Made by a program: the position numbers and the translations under genes. A stretch of DNA of 5,516 nucleotides, from contig CAZCWX010000735.1 in the NCBI GenBank assembly GCA_964502465.1, positions 1 to 5,516 on the forward strand, read 5' to 3'. Each line of letters starts with the position of its first letter. The first letter of the stretch is position 1. The notes under the pieces were generated by a model. That model did no database searches, had not been told where the DNA came from, and was given only the letters and a program-made list of their open reading frames with translations. This document shows, in pieces, positions 1-5,516 of this stretch. Source of the DNA: CAZCWX01 sp964502465. Lineage in GTDB: Bacteria; Desulfobacterota; Binatia; Bin18.

Positions 1-855
1 AAACCATACTTTTATATGTTGTCCAGCCATAATGACCGGAGCACCGGGATGAGTACTCGGTGGACGCCCCTTGGGCTCGGCGGCGAGCAGGTGACGGGTA
101 TACTCATGATGGGGACATGAGAAGACTGTGCTGGTTGGTCCATCTTCGACAATTTCGCCTTGGGTCATCACACACACCCGGTCCGCCGTTTTCTGGACAA
201 TGGTCAGGTCATGGGTAATAAGCAAGAGCGCCATGCCAAACCGGGCTTGCAGATCTTTGAGCAACTGCAAAATTTGCGCCTGAATCGTCACATCCAGTGC
301 GGTCGTGGGTTCGTCGGCAATCAACAGATCCGGCTCATTCGCCAAGGCCATGGCGATCATCACGCGTTGACGTTGGCCGCCAGACAGTTGATGAGGATAG
401 GCAGCGAGCCGCCGTTCGGCGTCTGGGAGACCGACCAGTTGCAGCAACTCCACGGTCCGAGCACGGGCTGCCGTCCGGTCGAGCGTCTTGTGCACCACTA
501 ACACCTCGTTGATCTGTTTTTCGATCGTATGCAGGGGATTCAGCGATGTCATCGGCTCTTGGAAGATCATGGCGATACGGTTGCCCCGGATCTGCTGCAA
601 GCTCGTTTCACTCGCTCCTACCATTTCCTGACCCTGAAACAGAATGCTGCCGCTGGGATGACGCGCACGCGGATACGGTAAGAGTTGCACGATAGAGAGA
701 GCGGTCACCGACTTTCCCGAACCGCTTTCCCCAACCAGTGCAACCGTTTCTCCTTTGTTAATATCAAAGGAAATGTGACGGACCGCCTGCACCTCACCGA
801 TGGGGAGGTCGAAGGAAACGGATAAATGACGAATCTGAAGAAGAGGGGTCGTCAT
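1..855 (-). CDS. yejF: Peptide ABC importer, tandem ATPase subunit YejF (partial, N-terminal 285 residues)
   Basis: ATPase that powers peptide import through the YejB-YejE channel on the cytoplasmic face. The first nucleotide-binding domain is complete: Walker A GESGSGKS (residues 42-49), Q-loop Gln99 in IFQEPMTSLNP, signature LSGGQ (157-161), Walker B LLIADEP (177-183) and switch His215 in ITHDL, so it should be catalytically competent. After a linker (about 260-273), residues 274-285 (VIMAGQHIKVWF) match the first strand of a second ATPase domain. This fits the fused two-domain YejF (about 530 residues in E. coli) rather than a single-domain OppD or DppD. The remainder lies beyond the left edge. 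The ATG shares the sequence ATGA with the yejE stop and has no clear Shine-Dalgarno of its own, so translation is probably coupled to yejE. The N-terminus MTTPLLQIRHLSV aligns with remembered E. coli YejF, supporting this start. The reading frame is open to the window edge. Confidence 0.93.
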   Translation of the reverse strand, partial: MTTPLLQIRHLSVSFDLPIGEVQAVRHISFDINKGETVALVGESGSGKSVTALSIVQLLPYPRARHPSGSILFQGQEMVGASETSLQQIRGNRIAMIFQEPMTSLNPLHTIEKQINEVLVVHKTLDRTAARARTVELLQLVGLPDAERRLAAYPHQLSGGQRQRVMIAMALANEPDLLIADEPTTALDVTIQAQILQLLKDLQARFGMALLLITHDLTIVQKTADRVCVMTQGEIVEDGPTSTVFSCPHHEYTRHLLAAEPKGRPPSTHPGAPVIMAGQHIKVWF

Positions 856-1895
856 TGTGTTTTGCGGGGATCAAACGCGTCGCGGACCGCCTCGCCAATG
901 AAGATCAGTAAACTCAACATTACCGCCAGTACGACAAATCCTGTGATGCCAATCCACGGTGCATGTAAATTTGCCTTTCCTTGCGCCAGGATCTCACCCA
1001 GCGAGGGCGAGCCTGGTGGCAGACCAAAGCCGAGGAAATCGAGTGAGGTCAGCATGGTAATTGAGCCATTGAGAATAAAGGGCAGGAACGTGAGGGTGGC
1101 TACCATGGCGTTGGGGAGGACATGCCGGAACATAATGACGGTATTCGGCACACCAAGGGCGCGTGCGGCACGCACATAGTCAAAGTTGCGGGCACGCAAG
1201 AACTCAGCCCGTACCACGCCAACCAGCGCAGTCCACGTGGAAAGCAACATCAGCCCAAGCAACCACCAGAAATTCGGCTCCACAACGCTGGCCAGGATGA
1301 TGAGGAGATAGAGGATGGGCAAGCCCACCCAAATTTCGATGAGGCGCTGGCCTAACAGATCGATCCAACCGCCGAAATAGCCTTGCAGCGCACCAACAGT
1401 GACACCGACGAGCGAACTCAAGACGGTGAGTGCCAGACCGAAGAGCACCGAAATACGGAATCCATAGATCAGCCGGGCAGTCAGATCGCGCCCTTGGTCA
1501 TCGGTGCCTAGCCAGTTTTCTTGTGAAGGTGGTGCCGGCACTGGTACCGGCAGGTTGTAGTTGATGGTGTCGTAGCTGTAGGGGATGAGCGGCCAGACCA
1601 TCCAGCCTTTTTCGTTGATCAATTCTGCAACGGTGGGATCGCGATAATCGGTTTCAGTGTCGAATATGCCACCGAACGTCGTCTCTGGGTATGCCTGCAG
1701 GACCGGAAAGTAAAACTGGCTATCGTATTTGACGAGCAACGGTTTATCATTAGCGATCACTTCAGCAAACAGGCTCAAGACAAAAAGGCAGAGGAAGATC
1801 CACAAGGACCAGAAGCCGCGCTTATTGGCACGAAAATTCTGCAGCCGGCGACGGGTGAGCGGGCTCAGTTGCCAACCAGCTAAATCAGACCACAT
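852..1895 (-). CDS. yejE: Peptide ABC importer permease YejE
   Basis: Inner-membrane permease that pairs with YejB to form the peptide channel. With the ATG at 1895 it has 347 residues, close to the 341 of E. coli YejE. An N-terminal cytoplasmic stretch is followed by TM1 (about 28-47, FWSLWIFLCLFVLSLF), a periplasmic region typical of the OppC/YejE type (about 48-145, with NWLGTD at 127-132), then a BPD_transp_1 core with about five helices from 147 to 335. The EAA loop that contacts the ATPase is at about 231-263 (VRAARALGV, then RHVLPNA). The C-terminus EAVRDAFDPRK is characteristic of the family. The same frame stays open upstream to a TTG at 2087, adding 64 residues, but these are translated intergenic repeat. 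I prefer 1895 because it is an ATG, has GAGGAAG upstream, and gives the family N-terminus. The stop overlaps the yejF start by four bases. Confidence 0.93.
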   Translation of the reverse strand: MWSDLAGWQLSPLTRRRLQNFRANKRGFWSLWIFLCLFVLSLFAEVIANDKPLLVKYDSQFYFPVLQAYPETTFGGIFDTETDYRDPTVAELINEKGWMVWPLIPYSYDTINYNLPVPVPAPPSQENWLGTDDQGRDLTARLIYGFRISVLFGLALTVLSSLVGVTVGALQGYFGGWIDLLGQRLIEIWVGLPILYLLIILASVVEPNFWWLLGLMLLSTWTALVGVVRAEFLRARNFDYVRAARALGVPNTVIMFRHVLPNAMVATLTFLPFILNGSITMLTSLDFLGFGLPPGSPSLGEILAQGKANLHAPWIGITGFVVLAVMLSLLIFIGEAVRDAFDPRKTQ

Positions 1896-1906
1896 AAGTT
1901 GGTACA

Positions 1907-1913
1907 CTTCCTC
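1907..1913 (-). promoter_or_regulatory. Ribosome binding site deciding the yejE start
   Basis: On the minus strand GAGGAAG lies 11 nt before the ATG at 1895, a slightly long but workable spacing. The alternatives in the same frame are weaker: the ATG at 1931 has a G-run directly against it with no spacing, the GTG at 1907 overlaps this motif, and the TTG at 2087 lies at the far edge of the repeat. Confidence 0.55.
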
Positions 1914-1933
1914 ACCGGCAGTTGGTGCCATCC

Positions 1934-2076
1934 CCGTTCGGCCTGAGCGTACCCTGAGCTTGTCGAAGGGGAAGTCGAAGGCCGGTAGCCCTGTGAGAAT
2001 CGCGCTCTTCGACTTCGCCGCTAGCACGGAGGAGCCTGTCCTGAGCGAAGCTGAAGGGTTCAGAGCGAACGGCCGG
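1934..2076. repeat. Composite palindromic intergenic repeat between yejB and yejE
   Basis: Two related cores lie in the same orientation: CCTGAGCTTGTCGAAGGG (1953-1970) and CCTGAGCGAAGCTGAAGGG (2040-2058). Both have the form CCTGAGC-N5/6-GAAGGG. A further CCTGAGC is at 1942-1948. The block is bounded by inverted ends, CCGTTCG (1934-1940) and CGAACGG (2066-2072), which extend to a 12/15 imperfect match. From memory, motifs of the type CCCTTCGACAAGCTCAGG are abundant dispersed intergenic repeats in many bacterial genomes and metagenome assemblies, and give spurious peptides such as FDKLRxxSG or LRQAQG when translated; both appear here. No transposase is present, so this is a non-autonomous or REP-like element at most. 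Only one locus is visible, so dispersal in this genome is inferred. Confidence 0.75.
1971..2016. repeat. Perfect 10-bp inverted repeat inside the intergenic element
   Basis: GAAGTCGAAG (1971-1980) and CTTCGACTTC (2007-2016) are exact reverse complements, with a 26-nt loop between them. In the yejB-yejE transcript this could fold into a hairpin between the two repeat cores. No U-run follows it on the minus strand, so it is not a standard intrinsic terminator. It might act as a block to 3' exonucleases, protecting the upstream mRNA. Confidence 0.6.
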
Positions 2077-2093
2077 TGTCTTCTCAATATGTG

Positions 2094-2122
2094 TCACACT
2101 GTCCCAATGTCCTGTGGTGTGA
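2094..2122. other. Short inverted repeat just downstream of yejB
   Basis: TCACAC (2094-2099) pairs with GTGTGA (2117-2122) across a 17-nt loop, about 25 nt past the yejB stop on the minus strand. The stem is short, the loop is large and no T-tract follows, so a terminator role is unlikely. It may be a small RNA structure or chance. Confidence 0.25.
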
Positions 2123-2145
2123 TTTAGTCTGCTTCCCACCACTCG

Positions 2146-3264
2146 TTACACCTCTCGGCTGGCGAAGTCGATGCGTGGGTCGATCATGACGTACGTGAGG
2201 TCGCTGATCAGGTTGAGGAGTAGGCCAATGAGGGTGTAGATGTAGAGCGTGCCAAACATGATGGGATAGTCACGATTGATCGCTGCCTCAAAGCCGAGCA
2301 GCCCGAGGCCATCGAGTGAGAAGATCACTTCGACCAGCAACGCGCCGGTAAACAAGATGCCCACGAATGCGGCAGGAAACCCAGCGATGACAATCAACAT
2401 CGCGTTGCGGAAGATATGGCCGTACAGCACCCGCCGTTCGGTTAACCCTTTGGACCGCGCAGTGATGACATACTGTTTGTTAATTTCTTCCAGGAACGAG
2501 TTCTTCGTCAACATGGTGAGCCCGGCGAACCCACCAATGACCAGAGCGAGAGTTGGCAGGGTCATGTGCCAGAAGTAATCAAGGATGCGGGCGAACCAAC
2601 TCAGTTCCTGCCAATTGCTCGACACCAGCCCACGCAGCGGAAACCAGGAGAAGAAACTGCCACCGGCAAAGAGCACGATCAGTAAGATTGCAAACAAAAA
2701 ACCAGGGATTGCGTACCCAATAATGACCACGGCACTAGTCCACACATCAAAAGTCGAACCGTCGCGTACGGCCTTGGCGACACCGAGCGGAATCGAGATC
2801 AGGTAAACCAGCAGCATGCTCCACAGTCCGAGCGAGATCGAAACGGGGAGCTTCTCTCTGACCAAATCAACTACTGGACGATCGCGAAAGAAGCTATTAC
2901 CGAAATCGAAGACCAGATAGCGCTTCATCATTTGGACAAAGCGTTCCCAGGGAGGCTTGTCAAAGCCGTACAGTTGTTCGAGTTGGCGAATGAATGCAGG
3001 ATCAAGCCCACGGGCGCCGCGGTACTGACTGGTGACCGCAGTGTCTTGTCCAGCACCTGACCTGACTTCCTGGCCTGACCGGGTCTCCCCGCTCAGCGAG
3101 CCACTCACGCGAGCGGTCGCCTCAATAGCAGTTCCTCTCATCCGTGCAATCATCACCTCGATCGGTCCACCCGGTGCGGCCTGGACGACGAAGAAATTCA
3201 CCACCATGATCCCGAGCAAGGTCGGGATCATCAGCACGAGACGACGGGTAATGTAAGCGAGCAT
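2146..3264 (-). CDS. yejB: Peptide ABC importer permease YejB
   Basis: Inner-membrane permease, partner of YejE. Its 372 residues compare with 364 for E. coli YejB, and the two agree from end to end. TM1 is at about 8-30 (RLVLMIPTLLGIMVVNFFVVQAAPGGP, the OppB/YejB-type N-terminus). A hydrophilic periplasmic segment follows (about 40-130, with YRGARGLDP at 81-89 and YGFDKP at 99-104), then a BPD_transp_1 core of about five helices (about 142-360). The EAA loop is at 259-288 (QYVITARSKGL, then HIFRNA). The C-terminus IDPRIDF is typical of the family. The start MLAYITRRL matches the E. coli N-terminus in position, although no strong Shine-Dalgarno precedes it. It begins 43 nt after the yejA stop, so reinitiation by ribosomes finishing yejA is possible. 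Residues 43-78 are polar and rich in Gly, Ser and Arg; this region is also variable in the family. Confidence 0.95.
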   Translation of the reverse strand: MLAYITRRLVLMIPTLLGIMVVNFFVVQAAPGGPIEVMIARMRGTAIEATARVSGSLSGETRSGQEVRSGAGQDTAVTSQYRGARGLDPAFIRQLEQLYGFDKPPWERFVQMMKRYLVFDFGNSFFRDRPVVDLVREKLPVSISLGLWSMLLVYLISIPLGVAKAVRDGSTFDVWTSAVVIIGYAIPGFLFAILLIVLFAGGSFFSWFPLRGLVSSNWQELSWFARILDYFWHMTLPTLALVIGGFAGLTMLTKNSFLEEINKQYVITARSKGLTERRVLYGHIFRNAMLIVIAGFPAAFVGILFTGALLVEVIFSLDGLGLLGFEAAINRDYPIMFGTLYIYTLIGLLLNLISDLTYVMIDPRIDFASREV

Positions 3265-3307
3265 TGGTGAGGACTCAGACGAAGCGGCCTGCCAATAACA
3301 GGTGTCG

Positions 3308-5191
3308 CTATTGGGATACGACCCTCTTCCGTTGGGCTAAAGCGGCCTCTTTTTTCGCATCCACCCACCACGTATCAAAACCTAATGCGTATGGTGGCGA
3401 GACGGATGGCCGGTCAAATTTGTTCCAATACGCGACGCGAAAACTCTGATTGTGCCAGTGGGGAATCACATAGTGACCCCACAGCAGAACCCGATCGAGC
3501 GCACGCGTCCGGTCAATGAGGCTCTGACGGTCCGGAGCAGCAATCAGGAGGCCAACCAGCGCATCAACTGCTGGGTTCTTGATGCCAGCCAGGTTCCGGC
3601 TCCCAGGGGTATCGGCTCGTTCTGAGGACCAGAAGTCGAGTTGTTCATTGCCAGGAGAGAGAGACTGAGGCCAGACCATCACCGTCATATCGAAATCGAA
3701 GGTATCAATGCGGTTTTGGTACTGCGCCGTGTCAACTGTTCGCACGCGCGCAGTCACGCCTAATCGCTCCAGGTTTTTCGTGAAAGGCAGGGTGACACGC
3801 TCAAATGAGGGATCGTCTAATAAGATCTCGAATGCCATCGGCTCGCCAGTCTGCTCGTTGACCAGTTTCTTGTCTTTGACAATCCAGCCAGCCTCTTTGA
3901 GCAGGTTATGGGCTGCGAGGAGATTATTGCGGATGTTGCGTGATCCGTCGGTCGTCGGCGGCTGGTACTCTTTGCTGAAGACTTCCTGAGGAACCTGGTC
4001 ACGAAAGGGTTCGAGGATCTTCAACTCCGCAGGGGTTGGCAGACCTCTAGCAGCGAGTTCGGAGTTCGAGAAATAACTCTTTGTGCGAGTATACGCATCG
4101 TAAAAAAGATTCTTGTTCGTCCATGCGAAATCGAACGCATACGCGAGCGCCTGCCGCACACGCGAGTCCTGAAAGACTGGCCGCCGGGTGTTGTAGACAT
4201 AGGCCTGCATGCCAGTGGGCAACTGATTGGGGATTTCTTCCTTCTTGATAAACCCTTGTGTCAGAGCTGGCCCAGTATAGGCTGTCGCCCAGTTTTTGGC
4301 CACGTTCTCTGGACGGAAGTCATACTGGCCAGCCTTAAAAGCCTCCAGCGCCACGGTGGTGTCACGGTAGTAGTCATAGCGAATCGTAGCAAAATTATCG
4401 GTTCCCGCTTTGACCGGTAACTTTGCTCCCCAGTAATCTTTGACCTGGCGATAGACAATCGAACGGCCAGGATCGATGGACTCGGTGTGGTAGGGGCCGC
4501 TGCCGAGCGGCGGTTCCAGCGTGGTCTTCTCAAAGTCACGCGGGCTCCAGTAAGCTTTTGACAGGACCGGCATCTGGCCCACGATCAGCGGCAGTTCGCG
4601 GTTCTCCCCTGCGCCGAAACTGAATTTCACCTTCCGCTCACCAAGCTTCTCTGCTTTCGTCACGCTCGCGTAATAGGCGCGGTAGAAGGGCCGCCCTTTG
4701 GTCTTCAGCGTCTCGAACGTCCAGACCACATCGTCGGCAGTAATCGGGCTTCCATCATGAAAGCGCGCTTCCGGTCGGAGCGTATAAGCGACCCAAGAAC
4801 GATCGGCAGGGACCTCGATGGTTTCAGCAATCAGGCCGTACTCTGAGAACGGTTCATCTGCAGACTGCACAGTCAAGGTCTCGAACAACTGGCCGATACC
4901 TGCGGCCGGGACCCCCTTGAGGACGAAAGGATTGAGCGTATCAAACGTGCCGATCGCGGCTAACTTCACGTCGCTGCCCTTTGACGCAGTTGGGTTCGCA
5001 TAGTCGAAATGGGGAAATCCCGGTCCATACTTGAGGTCACCGTACATCGACAGACCGTGGACGGGAGCAGCGTGAGGGTCGGCGGCATCGACGGAAGGAT
5101 GATCCAGAAGTGCAACCAGGAACAAAAAGGCAAGTATGCCAGCGAACGAGTGCCAGCCTTTCTGAATATGTCCGAACGTTTTCGCATTCAC
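3308..5191 (-). CDS. yejA: Periplasmic peptide-binding protein YejA (SBP family 5)
   Basis: Extracellular solute-binding protein that delivers oligopeptides to YejBEF. It has 627 residues (E. coli YejA about 604). Residues 1-36 form a Sec signal: basic start, hydrophobic core AGILAFLFLVALL (17-29) and a cleavage site after VDA (34-36). There is no lipobox and no cysteine anywhere in the protein, so it should be free in the periplasm rather than a lipoprotein. Family 5 and YejA landmarks include HFDYANP (61-67), FHDGSPITADDVVWTFE (144-160), SGPY (231-234), KDYWGAKLPV (251-260), RYDYYRD (271-277), NTRRPVFQDSRVRQALAYAFDF (334-355, given here as NTRRPVF then RVRQALA), and the C-terminal GFDTWWVD (604-611). 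The start is GTG, preceded by AGAGGAGA. It is the first gene of the operon. The ligand cannot be assigned beyond peptide-type substrates. Confidence 0.95.
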   Translation of the reverse strand: MNAKTFGHIQKGWHSFAGILAFLFLVALLDHPSVDAADPHAAPVHGLSMYGDLKYGPGFPHFDYANPTASKGSDVKLAAIGTFDTLNPFVLKGVPAAGIGQLFETLTVQSADEPFSEYGLIAETIEVPADRSWVAYTLRPEARFHDGSPITADDVVWTFETLKTKGRPFYRAYYASVTKAEKLGERKVKFSFGAGENRELPLIVGQMPVLSKAYWSPRDFEKTTLEPPLGSGPYHTESIDPGRSIVYRQVKDYWGAKLPVKAGTDNFATIRYDYYRDTTVALEAFKAGQYDFRPENVAKNWATAYTGPALTQGFIKKEEIPNQLPTGMQAYVYNTRRPVFQDSRVRQALAYAFDFAWTNKNLFYDAYTRTKSYFSNSELAARGLPTPAELKILEPFRDQVPQEVFSKEYQPPTTDGSRNIRNNLLAAHNLLKEAGWIVKDKKLVNEQTGEPMAFEILLDDPSFERVTLPFTKNLERLGVTARVRTVDTAQYQNRIDTFDFDMTVMVWPQSLSPGNEQLDFWSSERADTPGSRNLAGIKNPAVDALVGLLIAAPDRQSLIDRTRALDRVLLWGHYVIPHWHNQSFRVAYWNKFDRPSVSPPYALGFDTWWVDAKKEAALAQRKRVVSQ

Positions 5192-5199
5192 CAGAGTGT

Positions 5200-5207
5200 T
5201 CTCCTCT
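5200..5207 (-). promoter_or_regulatory. Ribosome binding site of yejA
   Basis: On the minus strand AGAGGAGA lies 8 nt before the GTG start at 5191 (GGAG to start is 9 nt). It is the strongest Shine-Dalgarno in the window. It supports the GTG as the real start and fits high expression of the binding protein relative to the permeases. Confidence 0.75.
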
Positions 5208-5369
5208 TTCTTATCGGTTCAGGGATTTCCCCGCTTGTGCATGACTCTCAATGCGTACGCCGCAACTGTAGCGGAAGGCGGGCCTGCTGGAAACCGAGGG
5301 GCTGTCATGCCGCTGCCGTCGAACTCGCGTCAAGTTATGCGATTTTGCAGGAACAGGGAACCTGCTACC

Positions 5370-5407
5370 GTGAGAAAATGATGAGAGGGAGATGAGAAGT
5401 TTCTCAT
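5370..5407. promoter_or_regulatory. Candidate regulator-binding site: 11-bp-phased direct repeats overlapping a 16-bp palindrome
   Basis: Read on the plus strand, GTGAGAA (5370-5376), ATGAGAG (5381-5387) and ATGAGAA (5392-5398) are spaced exactly 11 bp apart, about one helical turn. The third copy pairs with TTCTCAT (5401-5407) to form ATGAGAAGTTTCTCAT, a perfect inverted repeat with a 2-bp centre. One more TTCTCAT lies at 5457-5463. The cluster is 179-216 bp upstream of the yejA start, where no gene is present. Tandem repeats at 11-bp pitch are typical of OmpR/PhoB-type response regulators, while a palindrome suits a dimeric repressor. The regulator is unknown and the site is inferred from pattern alone. 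Confidence 0.4.
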
Positions 5408-5516
5408 TGGAGAATGTCTTTGCTGATATATCCTGAGGTGTGCTTGCACGCAGCAATTCTCATTTTGATTTGTCAGCCGGAGTCGGGAGGTAGAGCAACT
5501 TCGAGTCCGCGGAGCA

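Larger units (their letters stand above)
5192..5516. other. Non-coding leader and probable promoter region upstream of yejA
   Basis: These 325 bases contain no convincing gene on either strand. The longest minus-strand frame (81 codons, from a TTG at 5456) has a poor start, no ribosome site and a composition unlike a protein. The region holds the yejA ribosome site (5200-5207), an 8-bp palindrome GCGTACGC (5253-5260), an AT-rich palindrome GATATATC (5425-5432), and the TCTCAY half-site cluster listed separately. No sigma-70 promoter with two good boxes is visible. Weak candidates on the minus strand are CATAAC (5334-5339) as a -10 and TTGACG (5328-5333) as a -35, each lacking a good partner. 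An upstream gene, if any, lies past the right edge. Confidence 0.5.

Noticed and set aside
160..501. Plus-strand frames over the yejF region, and similar frames opposite yejE, yejB and yejA
   Set aside because: They are antisense shadows of well-supported family members and have no coherent domain, ribosome site or family match.
2094..2122. Intrinsic terminator after yejB
   Set aside because: The stem is only 6 bp, the loop 17 nt and no T-run follows. YejE and YejF are needed for the same importer, so read-through is expected.
1912..2142. 76-codon minus-strand frame across the yejB-yejE gap
   Set aside because: It is mostly translated repeat (LRQAQG-type peptide) in a second frame and ends at the yejE start region. 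There is no sign of a real protein.
5305..5333. TTGACG (5328-5333) with GCATGA 17 bp downstream as a sigma-70 promoter for yejA
   Set aside because: The -35 is good but the -10 position matches the consensus poorly, so it is not listed as a promoter.
5211..5456. 81-codon minus-strand frame upstream of yejA
   Set aside because: It starts at a TTG without a ribosome site, has no recognisable domain, and covers the promoter and palindrome region. A 19-codon frame from a nearby ATG (about 5464) also lacks a ribosome site and any attenuator-like residue run.
5488..5516. tRNA-like words GGTAGAGCA and TTCGAGTCC at the right edge
   Set aside because: The base before TTCGAGT is C rather than the required G, the putative T-stem arms do not pair, and no matching D-stem (GCTC) precedes GGTAGAGC.

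Overview
The window holds one minus-strand operon in the order yejA-yejB-yejE-yejF (reading from the right end to the left): a complete peptide ABC importer of the YejABEF family. All four proteins agree, over their full visible length, with what I remember of Escherichia coli YejA, YejB, YejE and YejF. YejF runs off the left edge just as its second ATPase domain begins. The organism is probably a Gram-negative (diderm) bacterium of middling-to-high GC. The binding protein carries a cleavable Sec signal without a lipobox cysteine, as expected for a free periplasmic protein. The sequence alone does not fix the taxon; a proteobacterium or a neighbouring uncultured phylum is plausible.

Layout on the minus strand: 5516-5192 is a non-coding leader, with a cluster of TCTCAY half-sites at 11-bp spacing about 180 bp upstream of yejA. 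Then come yejA (5191-3308, GTG start with a good Shine-Dalgarno), a 43-nt gap, yejB (3264-2146), an unusually long 250-nt gap filled by a composite intergenic repeat, yejE (1895-852), and a 4-base ATGA overlap into yejF (855 to beyond position 1).

How it works: YejA captures oligopeptides in the periplasm, YejB and YejE form the membrane channel, and YejF, with two ATPase domains in one chain, drives import. In enterobacteria this family also imports the peptide-nucleotide antibiotic microcin C. Whether that applies here cannot be told from the window.

The genes themselves are ordinary. The points worth a second look are (i) the repeat between yejB and yejE, which stays open in the yejE frame and can falsely add 64 residues to YejE, and (ii) the helically phased direct repeats plus a 16-bp palindrome upstream of yejA, which look like a regulator-binding site. 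I found no RNA gene, insertion sequence, CRISPR array or clear intrinsic terminator.
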